Program-made: the position numbers and the translations under genes
Notes under the pieces: generated by a model
The model's database searches: none
Seen by the model: the letters and a program-made list of their open reading frames with translations, nothing else
Told to the model about the DNA's origin: nothing
Shown here: positions 7,998 through 17,179 of the stretch, piece by piece
How positions within the stretch are numbered: position 1 is the stretch's first letter
Layout of the letters: every line of letters begins with the position of its first letter
Assembly: GCA_965230225.1 (NCBI GenBank)
Contig: CBDDKM010000002.1
Coordinates: 682,001 to 746,000 of the forward strand
From: CALSMU01 sp965230225
GTDB lineage: Bacteria > Bacteroidota > Bacteroidia > Flavobacteriales_D > Parvicellaceae
DNA length: 64,000 nt
Direction: 5' to 3'

Positions 7998-10112
7998 TTA
8001 CACTTTTACACCAATCACGCAGATGTCGTCCAGCTGTTCTAATTCTCCTTTCCAGGATTTGAAACTTTCAAACAAACGCTCTTTCTGTATGTCCGGGGTT
8101 AGGTGAGCGTTTTTCAAGAGAACTTCTTTAAACTGTTTGTACTTGAATTTTTTCCCTTTCGGCCCTCCGAACTGATCAGGTAATCCATCGGTAAATGAGT
8201 AGATCATATCTCCTTTTTGGAGATCAAATTCATGGTTGGTAAAAGGTGCAACTTCAGCATTGGAGCCAATGGGTTGTTTATCCGCTTTTAATTCAATCAA
8301 CTCATCATTCCTGATAATGTAAATAGGGTTTTTAGCTCCCGCAAACCAAAGTTTTAACGAATTGAAATTAATGGCGCAAAGAGACATGTCCATACCATCT
8401 CTAATGATATCGTCATCCCTTTGGTGGCGATTAACAGTTTGGTAAACCTCTTTGTTTAAGAAATCCAGGGCTTCGGCTGGTGTGTTTACCCCTTTGTTTT
8501 TTATGGATTGGTTGAGAATTTTAAGTCCAATAATGCTCATGAATGCTCCTGGAACACCATGTCCTGTGCAGTCGGCAGCACTGAAAACAACCATTCGATC
8601 ATTGTCTTTTTCTTCGAACGTGGTTTGTAGATCAGCTACCCAATAAAAATCTCCACTTACAATGTCTTTTGGCAGGAATAGTACAAACGATTCCGGAAGT
8701 ATTTCTTTGAATACATCAATAGGAGGAATCAAAGCTTGCTGTAATCTTTGGGCGTAATTAATACTGTCTACAATCTCTTTGTTTTTTTCTGCCAAATGAT
8801 GCTTTTGCTCTTCAATTTGATGTGTTCTTTCCTTTACCTGGGCCTCAAGAATTTCATTTTGGCGATCCATCAACTGGTTTTTTTCTTCTAGATTTACTAG
8901 AGCAATTTGTTGTGCTTTCTCCTTCTCCTGCTGAATTTCCCTGTATTTATTAGCCATGGATATGCTCAGGATGATAACCTCTAACCCTGAGCTAATTTTT
9001 AGCGCATACTGGTTAATGAATGAGTTGTTGATGACATGAATATCTGTAAGAATAAACAAAATGGCACCTGCAATTAGAACAGTAAAAGCAAGAGTAAAGT
9101 AGTTGCAGATTCCCATTCCTCTGTGCCTAAGCCTGAAAACAACACCTAATACTAGGAGAATAACTATTAGGCTAAGAATATTCACAACCGGATATGAAAT
9201 GGTATATAGTTTTCCTGTGGTTAAAGACAGTAACAACCAAAGCATTACCATTCCCATAGAACCAATCAAAACTTTTTCCAACAGAGGAGCTCTTTCCTTT
9301 GTTTTTAGGAAGGTTTTGGCATACAATATCAAAAAGAAAACAGTTAAAGATGCTGAGGATAATACAATGTGGTCTGCCCAATAAGGGGAGCTGGGAAATA
9401 GGTATTGATAAGAATATCCATTAAGAGAAAATTGCAGTAGGAAAATACCAGCTACGTATAGGATGTAGTATAAAAAGGATCGATCCTTAAGGAAGAGAAA
9501 GAAGAAGAAGTAAATAATGACCACTAAAAGCAGCAAACCATAGTAAATACCATGGATGAACTCAATTTTGCTTTCGTTCTCCCAGAAATCTTCAACAGTA
9601 TTAATAATTAGAGGTAAATGTATGATTTCACCATCGCTTTTAATCCGAATGATTATTTCCGCAGATTCATTAGGTTGTAAAGAAAAGGGCAGCAAGTTTT
9701 TTCGATGTTGAATGGCTCTTTCTGAAAGGGGAAAATTATCTCCAGCCCCTTCTTGTTGCTGGATATTACCTTGTTGATCCAGCAAAAAATACTCTACTTC
9801 GTTAGTGATTGGTCCTGCAGATTCTAGTATAAACTCTTCCTGATCAGTTCCATTTTTTACCTTGAGCCTAAGCCAATAAGTGGAAGTGGTAAATTCAATT
9901 ATTTCTGAAGAATGCTGAATGGTCTTGAATTGGTCCTGCTCCGTTTGAAGTACTTCTTCGATGGTAAGAACACTTTCCTTATCCTCCAGTATTATTGCTT
10001 GATTTGCCTGAGATGTACCAAGAATTACCTCTGATAACTCAATGGTTTTTTGTCCAAACAAAGGAATCATTAAGGCAAAGGAGAAGAAGCAGAAACAAAT
10101 CAATGATTTCAT
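7998..10112 (-). CDS. 7TM-DISM receptor fused to SpoIIE-type PP2C phosphatase
   Basis: The start is placed at the ATG at 10112 because it yields a clear signal peptide (MKSLICFCFF...); a 15-codon longer frame exists. The protein (704 residues) has an extracellular 7TMR-DISM sensory domain (about 25-165), seven hydrophobic segments (about 190-395), a Gln/Glu-rich coiled coil (about 400-455) and a C-terminal SpoIIE/PP2C phosphatase with the metal-binding motifs SGDFYW, AADCTGHGVPGA and FTDGLPDQ. It probably senses an external ligand and dephosphorylates a Ser/Thr-phosphorylated protein in the cytoplasm, typically a STAS antagonist of an anti-sigma kinase. It is the first gene of an operon with a two-TM protein and a HENIH protein. 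Confidence 0.92.
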   Translation of the reverse strand: MKSLICFCFFSFALMIPLFGQKTIELSEVILGTSQANQAIILEDKESVLTIEEVLQTEQDQFKTIQHSSEIIEFTTSTYWLRLKVKNGTDQEEFILESAGPITNEVEYFLLDQQGNIQQQEGAGDNFPLSERAIQHRKNLLPFSLQPNESAEIIIRIKSDGEIIHLPLIINTVEDFWENESKIEFIHGIYYGLLLLVVIIYFFFFLFLKDRSFLYYILYVAGIFLLQFSLNGYSYQYLFPSSPYWADHIVLSSASLTVFFLILYAKTFLKTKERAPLLEKVLIGSMGMVMLWLLLSLTTGKLYTISYPVVNILSLIVILLVLGVVFRLRHRGMGICNYFTLAFTVLIAGAILFILTDIHVINNSFINQYALKISSGLEVIILSISMANKYREIQQEKEKAQQIALVNLEEKNQLMDRQNEILEAQVKERTHQIEEQKHHLAEKNKEIVDSINYAQRLQQALIPPIDVFKEILPESFVLFLPKDIVSGDFYWVADLQTTFEEKDNDRMVVFSAADCTGHGVPGAFMSIIGLKILNQSIKNKGVNTPAEALDFLNKEVYQTVNRHQRDDDIIRDGMDMSLCAINFNSLKLWFAGAKNPIYIIRNDELIELKADKQPIGSNAEVAPFTNHEFDLQKGDMIYSFTDGLPDQFGGPKGKKFKYKQFKEVLLKNAHLTPDIQKERLFESFKSWKGELEQLDDICVIGVKV

Positions 10113-10266
10113 AAAACGAATATAAATCAATTTAACTGGAAGTAAAAAACGTTCCACTTATGTTGATGGTTATCTGCGGTTTATAGCCTGTGAAGGGGAT
10201 ATTATCCAAAAAATAGAAACCCTATGGAATATGTTCCGTTATTAGTTCAACCTTAAATGACCGACT

Positions 10267-11967
10267 ATGAAGAAATCTTTACTCCTGTTTTCACTGGTAA
10301 TGAGTGGTGTAGCATTTGGACAAGGAACAGTTGATTTACCTCAAATTGACGCTCAAATGCCTAAAGTATTAAGATATCACCAGTTAGCCCAAAACAAATC
10401 TCAGGCTTGTGCAGTAGATACTTTGTATTATACCGATGCTAAAGCCAGTAATCAGTCTACCAAAGTAGCATTTACCACAGGAAGTACTTCTACTGGGTTT
10501 GTTATATCTTATAGTCAGTGGTTTAAGGGATCAACAAACTTAAGCGTCTCTGGTTTTAAATGGTTTGGGAAAAGCAATGACCCTAACTTAACTTCTAATC
10601 CAAGTATTTCTGTGGTTTGCGAAATGTATGCTGCTGGAATAGACGGTTTACCAACTGGTGCTCCGTTGGCTTCGGAGACTGTGGTGGTGGATACCAATAG
10701 CTCAAATATAGAGCACGATGTGGTTTTTTCTACTCCGGTTGTTACCAGTTCAGACTATGTTATGGTGGTTACCAATAATCAGGCAGATCAGTTGTTTGTG
10801 ATGAGTAATGATGAACAGTCTAATGATGGGGCAGGGGAGTCCTTGTGTGGAGTGTATTATGAGCCGCTAGGTATGTGGAGAAAAAGCTTTGACCTGTTTG
10901 GGTTTGGAGATTTTGATATGTTGTTTTACCCATTTGTGGAGTATACAATTGATGCTTCTTTTTCTCCTCCTGCATCAGGGTGTCAGAATGTTGCCAGCTC
11001 TTTTAGCAATACATCTTCCAATCACTTTACCAATAAGTTTTTAAATGTGGATGTATTTAACGGTAACAGTAAGCAACACGATTGGGATTATGGAGACGGA
11101 AATACCTCAGATAATGTAACCACAGGTTCTAATGCTTATGCAGCAGCGGGGACTTATAACATCACACTAACTTCTACCATTAATGGTTGGACTATGAATT
11201 GTACGGACTCTGAAATGAATTCGTTTTTGGTACACCCAACTCCAATAGCCCCAACATCAACCCCACCAGCTCCGGTTTGTGAATATACTACTATTGGAGA
11301 TTTAACTGCCAGCGGAGGTGCTTCAGGTAATTATAATTGGTATGATGATATTGGATTGAGCAGCCAGTTAGGATCAGGATCTCCTTTTTCCTCAGGTATC
11401 CAATTGCCAGATACGGTATACGTAACAAACATTGAAAATGGCTGCGAAAGCGCAGGAACTGAGGTAATATTAACGTTTGACCCTAACCCAATCCCAACCT
11501 TTACCATGAATAATTTAGGGAATAATGATATTCAATTTGCCGGTGCCCCAGTTGCTACCACTTACGCATGGGACTTTGGAGATGGTAACACAGATAATGT
11601 TCAAGTACCTACCCATACTTATACCGCAACTTCTACTTATACAGTTTGTTTGGATGTTACTTATGCTAACAGTTGCCAGAACCAGTATTGTGACAATATT
11701 GCCATTGTTGGAGTAGAAGAGAATGAGTTGGGTAGCCAGGTAAAAATGTATCCTAATCCGGTTTTTGATATATTGCATGTTGATTTTAGCTACTTCCCGG
11801 AAAACACTCAAGTGGTGCTTTATGATATGTTTGGGAAAAAAGTGCTTGAACAAAAAGCAGAGATGTACTATCAATTAAATGTACAGAACCTAAGGTCAGG
11901 AGTTTACTTTATTATTCTGGAAGTAGAAGGAACAGAGGTTTTAAGAAGAAAGATGGTTAAGAAGTAA
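10267..11967 (+). CDS. Secreted PKD-domain protein with T9SS type A sorting domain
   Basis: The 566-residue protein starts with a signal peptide (MKKSLLLFSLVMSGVAFG). Two PKD-type beta-sandwich domains are marked by WDYGDGN (about residue 275) and WDFGDGN (about 438), separated by an Ig-like region. The last 80 residues form a T9SS type A sorting domain (MYPNPV, then LYDMFGKKV, LRSGVYFI and the terminal KMVKK). It is therefore predicted to cross the outer membrane by T9SS and be surface-attached or released. PKD domains usually mediate adhesion or substrate contact. No catalytic domain is visible. The stop codon overlaps the end of the convergent gene at 11957. Confidence 0.9.
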   Translation: MKKSLLLFSLVMSGVAFGQGTVDLPQIDAQMPKVLRYHQLAQNKSQACAVDTLYYTDAKASNQSTKVAFTTGSTSTGFVISYSQWFKGSTNLSVSGFKWFGKSNDPNLTSNPSISVVCEMYAAGIDGLPTGAPLASETVVVDTNSSNIEHDVVFSTPVVTSSDYVMVVTNNQADQLFVMSNDEQSNDGAGESLCGVYYEPLGMWRKSFDLFGFGDFDMLFYPFVEYTIDASFSPPASGCQNVASSFSNTSSNHFTNKFLNVDVFNGNSKQHDWDYGDGNTSDNVTTGSNAYAAAGTYNITLTSTINGWTMNCTDSEMNSFLVHPTPIAPTSTPPAPVCEYTTIGDLTASGGASGNYNWYDDIGLSSQLGSGSPFSSGIQLPDTVYVTNIENGCESAGTEVILTFDPNPIPTFTMNNLGNNDIQFAGAPVATTYAWDFGDGNTDNVQVPTHTYTATSTYTVCLDVTYANSCQNQYCDNIAIVGVEENELGSQVKMYPNPVFDILHVDFSYFPENTQVVLYDMFGKKVLEQKAEMYYQLNVQNLRSGVYFIILEVEGTEVLRRKMVKK

Positions 11968-12382
11968 CCTCTTCTTTTTCGACTTTCTTTCGCGGTTGAG
12001 GTTCGAATTTACTAAGCCATTTTAAAGCTTTTTCTTCGTCAGCAAATAGCTTCGTGGGGATATTTAGTTTAAAGAACTTTAGAAACATGTTACCTACAAG
12101 CCTTGCCAGCAAAGACTTTCCAATCATAGCTGATGCAACAGCCATAGGCTCATGGTTGGAATAAAATTCAATAGCATCTTTTTCAAGCTCTTCAGATGAA
12201 AGAAAGTTCATCATAGGATACAAAGTATCGCCAGTGAACTCCTCAATGGCTTTCATGTTTTCCTTTGCATGTTCTAAGGTTGATTTACCACACCAGCCTC
12301 CTAAAGTTCTGGTTTCTATGATGTTGTCACTCCTTAAAAGAATACGCAAATTAGATGTTTGTGTTTCTTTAATGTATTTCAA
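11957..12382 (-). CDS. STAS/SEC14-like small protein (DUF7793-type), paralogue 1
   Basis: The 141-residue protein has alternating strands and helices and the C-terminal pattern AMIGKSLLARLVGNMFLKFF followed by IPTKLFADEEKALKWL. The same pattern occurs in the protein at 29733-30143 (SLAMKLVVNFFMRF, then IPTKMFDNLESARTWL), so the two are paralogues. Both resemble small Bacteroidota proteins described as STAS/SEC14-like (DUF7793). They have no transmembrane segment or signal peptide, so are presumably cytosolic. STAS-fold proteins can act as switch antagonists, but no phosphorylatable Ser is identified. The gene overlaps the convergent PKD-protein gene by 11 bp. Confidence 0.75.
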   Translation of the reverse strand: MKYIKETQTSNLRILLRSDNIIETRTLGGWCGKSTLEHAKENMKAIEEFTGDTLYPMMNFLSSEELEKDAIEFYSNHEPMAVASAMIGKSLLARLVGNMFLKFFKLNIPTKLFADEEKALKWLSKFEPQPRKKVEKEEVTS

Positions 12383-12476
12383 GTCCCCCTTAATTTAGAT
12401 TAAAAATAAGGGATTGAATTTAAAAAGTCAACATAAAATTGATCGAGAACTATTTTCTATTTTTTTGTTTAAAAAA

Positions 12477-12495
12477 TGTATCTAGTTGATATACA
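12477..12495 (-). terminator. Candidate terminator after the microprotein genes
   Basis: TGTAT and ATACA arms surround a 9-nt loop, and on the minus strand the stem is followed by six T residues. It lies just after the stop of the 47-residue microprotein. The stem is short, so confidence is limited. Confidence 0.35.
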
Positions 12496-12501
12496 GGTGT
12501 A

Positions 12502-12645
12502 TTACCAATTCATTAATACCACAAAAATACCTGCAACCACCAGAAACAATAAGCCAACAACAATTACTATCAACTTCTCATAAATAGATACATCTTCAGT
12601 GTTGTTAAACATAATGGAAAAGATAAAAGAAATAAATCGCTGCAT
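12502..12645 (-). CDS. 47-residue single-pass membrane microprotein
   Basis: The reading frame begins MQRFISFIFSIMF, has a charged middle (NTEDVSIYEK) and ends in a hydrophobic helix (LIVIVVGLLFLVVAGIFVVL) followed by MNW. It starts 6 bp after the stop of the 67-residue gene and is on the same strand, which suggests a third cistron of the T9SS-protein operon. The strongly hydrophobic segment and tight spacing argue for a real gene; no family is recognised. It would be an inner-membrane microprotein. Confidence 0.55.
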   Translation of the reverse strand: MQRFISFIFSIMFNNTEDVSIYEKLIVIVVGLLFLVVAGIFVVLMNW

Positions 12646-12651
12646 AGAAAG

Positions 12652-12855
12652 TTAGTTTTGATTGAAGTTGAAAGAGAGCATTTCTTTATCAAGGGATTGT
12701 AAGACATATTGACCGCTGGTTGAGCACCAACTGATATAAGTACTTTCCATTTTTCTTAGGGTTGAATTTTGTTCAACATGTATGGGGTGCCAATCGTGTG
12801 AATGACCATGGCAATTGGGGCAGCGAAATTTGATTTTAGATAATATCGCATCCAT
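12652..12855 (-). CDS. 67-residue Cys/His-rich small protein
   Basis: This small protein has a CPNCHGHSHDWHPIH segment near residues 12-26, which could bind a metal through two Cys and several His residues, and a further single Cys near residue 44. There is no signal peptide. It begins 3 bp after the stop codon of the T9SS-exported CUB protein gene and is followed 6 bp later by a membrane microprotein, so the three cistrons are probably translated from one mRNA. Family and function are unknown. Confidence 0.55.
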   Translation of the reverse strand: MDAILSKIKFRCPNCHGHSHDWHPIHVEQNSTLRKMESTYISWCSTSGQYVLQSLDKEMLSFNFNQN

Positions 12856-12858
12856 AGT

Positions 12859-15243
12859 TTAATAGATTATTAATGATTGAGTTATATAGGAGGAGCTGCT
12901 ATAAAATAGAACTTGATAAACACCTTTGGGAATACCTTGAACATCAAAATGATAATGCTTGTTGGAGTCAAAATCTGAGATATTCATCGACCTGATTATC
13001 TTCCCGAGAGCATCTACCAGGTTAACACTTAATTTTTGATGATCGAATTGATCTGAATAAAAAATGAAATGGTCGTTGGCAGGATTAGGGTATAGGTGAA
13101 ACTGGCTTGATCCACAGTTACTGTATTTAGTGGAAGAGTAGTTGTAATCTCCGTTATAATCGAATTGTTTTAATCGATAATAAGCCCCTTTTACTGGGTT
13201 TTGATCAATAAATTGGTAATGAATTGAATTGGAGCTATTTCCTGCTCCAGATACCTTTCCGATTTCTTCAAAAAGGACACCATCCGTACTTCGTTGAATA
13301 GAAAAATAGTCGTTGTTTATCTCCGAAGAAGTTGTCCAGACAAGCTTATTTGAGATACCATTGCACGAAACATCGAAGCTACTTAGGGTTACCGGTAGGG
13401 ATACTCCGGATAATCCATTTATTTGAAAATCACAACCTGCAGCACCAAACTGATCCACCATTAAATGGTAGTTGTTTCCAATGGTTAAACCATTTACTGT
13501 AAATACTCCCGGAGCCTGCTCGTAAAAAGGATCATAGCACCCCATTTCTGTAAATGTATTACAGTCGGATGTTTCAAAGACAGAAACTTCTACTCCTGAA
13601 CCGGGACAATTGCAAATTATAGCTAGTTCTGCTGTGGTAGAACTAGCCTGAAATTGTAGCCAGGAGTTGCCATTAATAAAATTTAAACCATTGCAGGTTT
13701 CTGATTGTAAATTTCCCGGAATATCTGCAGTATATCCACCAGTGGTTCCGCAAATACCATCTATGCTGTTTAAAAGAGGGGCGTCTGCACATTGGTCTTC
13801 AGCACTCGGGTTTACACCACATACTCCCGGATCAAAGCAAGAAATATCTGCAGCCCACCCTCCTTTATTAACACAGCAATCAGAGTGAAACTCAAAAGTT
13901 AAACATGTTCCGGAGGAGATAATGTTTACCGGAACGGTAGTTGAGTAAGTTCCAATAAGGGTAGAAGAAGTATTTGCACCATCATAAATTCTTAAATAAT
14001 CCCATGTGCTTTGCAGGTCAAAATAGGTAAAGTCGAAACGCAAATTGTTTCCGTTGTTGGAACAAAAGGTTTTAGTAAAATCTTGATCGTCAGAATAGTT
14101 GGAAGCACTTCCTCCCGGGTCGTAAAATTCTCCATAACAGGTGCTTTCTGAGGTGTTGTCCATAAGGTAAATTACAGGTACAAGTGGAATTTCTCTATTA
14201 CCTCCCGGAGCAGTAACTGTTGGTGTTTTTGCACCTATTCCTCCTGTAAGGTTGATCTGAGAGCACTGAGCATCGACAAAATTACCCAGAGTTGCTCCTG
14301 CCGCAATGTCGTAAGCTATCCAAAAGTAATTGGTTCCCGAAGCTAAGGTTTGAGATCCATTTACGGTAATGGTTCCTGTTGCTGGAGTTGCATTACCAAA
14401 TAAGGTAGTTGTGGCAAAACTAGAGTTATTACCGGTGTAATAGATATTGATGTTAGTAATATCATTGGTACCATCTGTACAACCGTTCATGTTAAACTGG
14501 ATTTGATCTACATCGAATGGAGATAAACTTCCGGATGTAACTACTTCAATTCCTACAATTTGTTGATCTGTAGACCCAGGAGGTACATCAGAAGTATTGG
14601 ACTGTGTTGTTGTACTTGAGACATAGGTCATGGGTGTTGTTGAAACAAATTCCAACTGAATATTGGGCCGGTATGATTTAAGATAAGTGGCAGTGGGGGG
14701 TGAAGCAGGGTCAGGGTTTGTTACATCGTTTCGATATACCAATGCTTTATTTCCGGTGGAGGAAGTGCAATACCAGTCATCCCCACTTCCATGATATCCA
14801 CTTTGGTTTTCGTCAACAGCTACAATCAGGTTGTCTGTATTGTTGTAGGTAAAATTGGTAATGTCTATTTCTATCCACCCAGGAGTTGCAGTTGTGGTTA
14901 TAGGGCCATTATACACTTGGGTTAGGGATGCTGAAGAAACCCAGTCCGTAGTGTTGGCAAAGGTAGTTTTTGTAGTGTGCCCTAAATATATTGCTACCGG
15001 ATTATCAGTATAAGAACTACTACCATCACAGTAAAACCTGATTTTGTCTATATCGCCATTAGTTGATATTTCGCTTTGATCAAATATGCTTTGGCTATAG
15101 GTGTAACCGTAATATGGCTCAATTGGCAACCCTTGATCTACGGTTGTTCCGGTTCCGATTGTTACCGTTTGTGATACCATTGTTTGCACCATAGAAAGTA
15201 TTGTAAAAACGATACCCCACTTGTTTATTTTTTTGTTCACCAT
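12859..15243 (-). CDS. Secreted CUB / BNR-associated domain protein with T9SS sorting domain
   Basis: The start is placed at the ATG at 15243, which gives a basic n-region and hydrophobic core (MVNKKINKWGIVFTIL); a frame nine codons longer is open. In order the protein has a beta-sandwich region (about 25-200), a domain resembling the BNR-repeat neuraminidase N-terminal domain (about 205-350), a CUB domain (about 360-475, with paired Cys and the WDYLRIYDG motif) and a Cys-containing region with DQFGAAGCDF. The C-terminal T9SS type A sorting domain carries YPNPANDHF and ends LIIY. It is predicted to be displayed or released through T9SS. CUB domains usually bind proteins or glycans. No active site is recognised. 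Two tiny genes follow at 3-6 bp spacing. Confidence 0.88.
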   Translation of the reverse strand: MVNKKINKWGIVFTILSMVQTMVSQTVTIGTGTTVDQGLPIEPYYGYTYSQSIFDQSEISTNGDIDKIRFYCDGSSSYTDNPVAIYLGHTTKTTFANTTDWVSSASLTQVYNGPITTTATPGWIEIDITNFTYNNTDNLIVAVDENQSGYHGSGDDWYCTSSTGNKALVYRNDVTNPDPASPPTATYLKSYRPNIQLEFVSTTPMTYVSSTTTQSNTSDVPPGSTDQQIVGIEVVTSGSLSPFDVDQIQFNMNGCTDGTNDITNINIYYTGNNSSFATTTLFGNATPATGTITVNGSQTLASGTNYFWIAYDIAAGATLGNFVDAQCSQINLTGGIGAKTPTVTAPGGNREIPLVPVIYLMDNTSESTCYGEFYDPGGSASNYSDDQDFTKTFCSNNGNNLRFDFTYFDLQSTWDYLRIYDGANTSSTLIGTYSTTVPVNIISSGTCLTFEFHSDCCVNKGGWAADISCFDPGVCGVNPSAEDQCADAPLLNSIDGICGTTGGYTADIPGNLQSETCNGLNFINGNSWLQFQASSTTAELAIICNCPGSGVEVSVFETSDCNTFTEMGCYDPFYEQAPGVFTVNGLTIGNNYHLMVDQFGAAGCDFQINGLSGVSLPVTLSSFDVSCNGISNKLVWTTSSEINNDYFSIQRSTDGVLFEEIGKVSGAGNSSNSIHYQFIDQNPVKGAYYRLKQFDYNGDYNYSSTKYSNCGSSQFHLYPNPANDHFIFYSDQFDHQKLSVNLVDALGKIIRSMNISDFDSNKHYHFDVQGIPKGVYQVLFYSSSSYITQSLIIY

Positions 15244-15267
15244 TGTAGCTTGAATTATGGTTCGATT

Positions 15268-15275
15268 CAAAGCTA
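15268..15275 (-). promoter_or_regulatory. Bacteroidota -7 promoter element TAGCTTTG
   Basis: Read on the minus strand, TAGCTTTG fits the Bacteroidota TAnnTTTG element and lies 24 bp before the chosen ATG at 15243. No good TTG was found at the -33 position, so the call rests on the -7 box and its spacing. Confidence 0.4.
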
Positions 15276-15437
15276 GATGATCGAAGGTGTGCCTATGGAA
15301 AATACCAGCTAACGTTACTTATACAAATAGTGTTTACAGCTATAAATAGGTGTGTTTTACATATACACGAGAAACTATAACAAAAAGAAAATCAGCACCT
15401 TAAGTTTTTTGGGGAGATATACAGCGGGTTTTTAAGC

Positions 15438-17126
15438 CTAAGAATTAAGGTTATTTAAAAAATCGGACAAAACTTCTTCATTCTGTAGCCCGATTTTTTT
15501 TCTTAGACGGTACCTTGCCATGGTAATTGCACCTTCTGTTACTCCATTTAGTAAAGCAATTTCTTTAGAAGAAAGGTTAAGTTTTAGGAGAGCGCAAAGT
15601 CTTTTTTCTTTTTCAGTAAGGTCCGGAAATTTTTCCCCAAGCAATAGAAAAAAGGTTCCATTTACTTCATCAACTCTTTCGCGAAATTTCTCCAGCTCTT
15701 TATTCACTCTAAGAGATTGATTAACCTTTAATCGCAAGTCATTTATTTCTTTATTTTTTGATTCAGATGTGGGTGATATTTTTTTCAATCCCTTTTTTAC
15801 ATCTTCCAGAAGTTCGTTTTTCTGTACTATGTGAAGAGCAAAATTTTGTAGTTCGTCATTCCTAAAGGTCAACTCATTTTTTAGGTGCTGTTGCTCCAAA
15901 GTTGAGTTGATTAACTTGGCTTCAACCAATTTCTTTTGACTTTTATTTCTGCTGTATAAAACGATTATAAGTAGGATTGAGAGAATTAAAAAGCCGGTAG
16001 CGATGTACCATTTCATTCTGGATATTTTCTGTTCTTTTTCGAATAGTTTGGTACTTGCTTCTTTTTCGTGTTTTAACAGTTGTAGTTCTATCTCTTTTTC
16101 TTGCTCTAGCTTTTCAATGTCATATTGCATCTGCATGTGAGTGAGCTTGCTGAGGGTTTCATTTTTGGCTACGCTATCCTTTATTTCACCGCACTTTTCC
16201 TGATACAATAATGCTTTTTCGAGTTCTTTTTGCTCTTTATAAATATTGCTTAAGCTGCGATAGCTTCTTATGAGGTAGTGATAGTCGTTGATGCTTTTAA
16301 AATATTCGATTGCATCAAGGTAGATGGAGATTGCCTGTGTAAAGTTTTTTCTTTGTTTTTGTACAGCTGCAACACCAACCTTTGTATGCCATATTCCTCT
16401 GGTATCATTTTCATTTTCAAAAGATTCCAGAGCCTCAGTAAAATACTGTTCTGCATTAATCGTTTCTCCAAGATCCAAATACAGTTCGCCAAGGTTTACC
16501 TGAACAGCTCCGAGTTCTTTTTGTAATTGATGGGTAATGGATAGCTTGTATGCTTCCTTATAGTACAAAATGGCACTATCTGCTAAAGAAAGGCTTTTAT
16601 AAGCAACACCAATGTTGGTATAGCAAGCCATGAGGTATTGCTCTTTATCTTCTAGACTTTCATAGTAGCTTTTTGCTTTTTTTAAATACTCAAGCCCTTC
16701 GTTAAAATCAGTCGCTTCGATGTAGGTTGTTCCTATATTTAGAAGGAAACTATTGTATTTGTCGAGGCTATTGGTTCCTTCCAGTTGCTTTACTCCTTCT
16801 AGAAAGAATTTTAAAGAATTTTCGAAATCGCTAACCAAAGAGTATATAACTCCAATTTGCTCCAGGTGAGCAATGGCATTTTGATCATCATCAAGAGCCT
16901 GATAAACTGTTAATGCTTGTTTTTTGTAGTTGATAGCTTGGGGGTAATTCTGATTTTTAAAATACAAACTTCCAACGTTAGATAGGGTAGAAGCTCTTTC
17001 TTCAGGAGGTAATTGAAGATTATTCAGTTTGTTTTCAAGGCTATCAATCTGCTCCGAATTTGCTAAAAGGTAATTCGGGACGTTAATTAGAATAACGAAT
17101 ACGAGATATGTAATCCATTTAAACAT
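15438..17126 (-). CDS. TPR membrane protein with C-terminal LuxR-type HTH
   Basis: The 562 residues contain a signal peptide (to about residue 22), a run of TPR repeats (about 30-310, with NIGTTYIEA, NIGVAYKSL and NLGELYLDL), a coiled coil, one transmembrane helix (WYIATGFLILSILLIIVLY, about 370-390), a second coiled coil and a LuxR/GerE-type helix-turn-helix (about 490-562, LTEKEKRLCALLKLNLSSKE...VTEGAITMARYRLRKKIG). This is a typical one-component regulator design of Bacteroidota: the TPR part senses in the periplasm and the cytoplasmic HTH binds DNA. The regulated genes are unknown. It stands alone between the CUB protein gene and the KPVIYLYP genes, all on the minus strand. Confidence 0.88.
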   Translation of the reverse strand: MFKWITYLVFVILINVPNYLLANSEQIDSLENKLNNLQLPPEERASTLSNVGSLYFKNQNYPQAINYKKQALTVYQALDDDQNAIAHLEQIGVIYSLVSDFENSLKFFLEGVKQLEGTNSLDKYNSFLLNIGTTYIEATDFNEGLEYLKKAKSYYESLEDKEQYLMACYTNIGVAYKSLSLADSAILYYKEAYKLSITHQLQKELGAVQVNLGELYLDLGETINAEQYFTEALESFENENDTRGIWHTKVGVAAVQKQRKNFTQAISIYLDAIEYFKSINDYHYLIRSYRSLSNIYKEQKELEKALLYQEKCGEIKDSVAKNETLSKLTHMQMQYDIEKLEQEKEIELQLLKHEKEASTKLFEKEQKISRMKWYIATGFLILSILLIIVLYSRNKSQKKLVEAKLINSTLEQQHLKNELTFRNDELQNFALHIVQKNELLEDVKKGLKKISPTSESKNKEINDLRLKVNQSLRVNKELEKFRERVDEVNGTFFLLLGEKFPDLTEKEKRLCALLKLNLSSKEIALLNGVTEGAITMARYRLRKKIGLQNEEVLSDFLNNLNS

Positions 17127-17179
17127 ACGGAACAGAGTGTAAAATTACAGAAATCTATTACCGTACAGCTAAATATTAC

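Noticed and set aside
11959..11976. Hairpin AAGAAG/CTTCTT at the overlap of convergent stops
   Set aside because: Only six weak pairs and fully within coding sequence of both genes; not convincing as a terminator.
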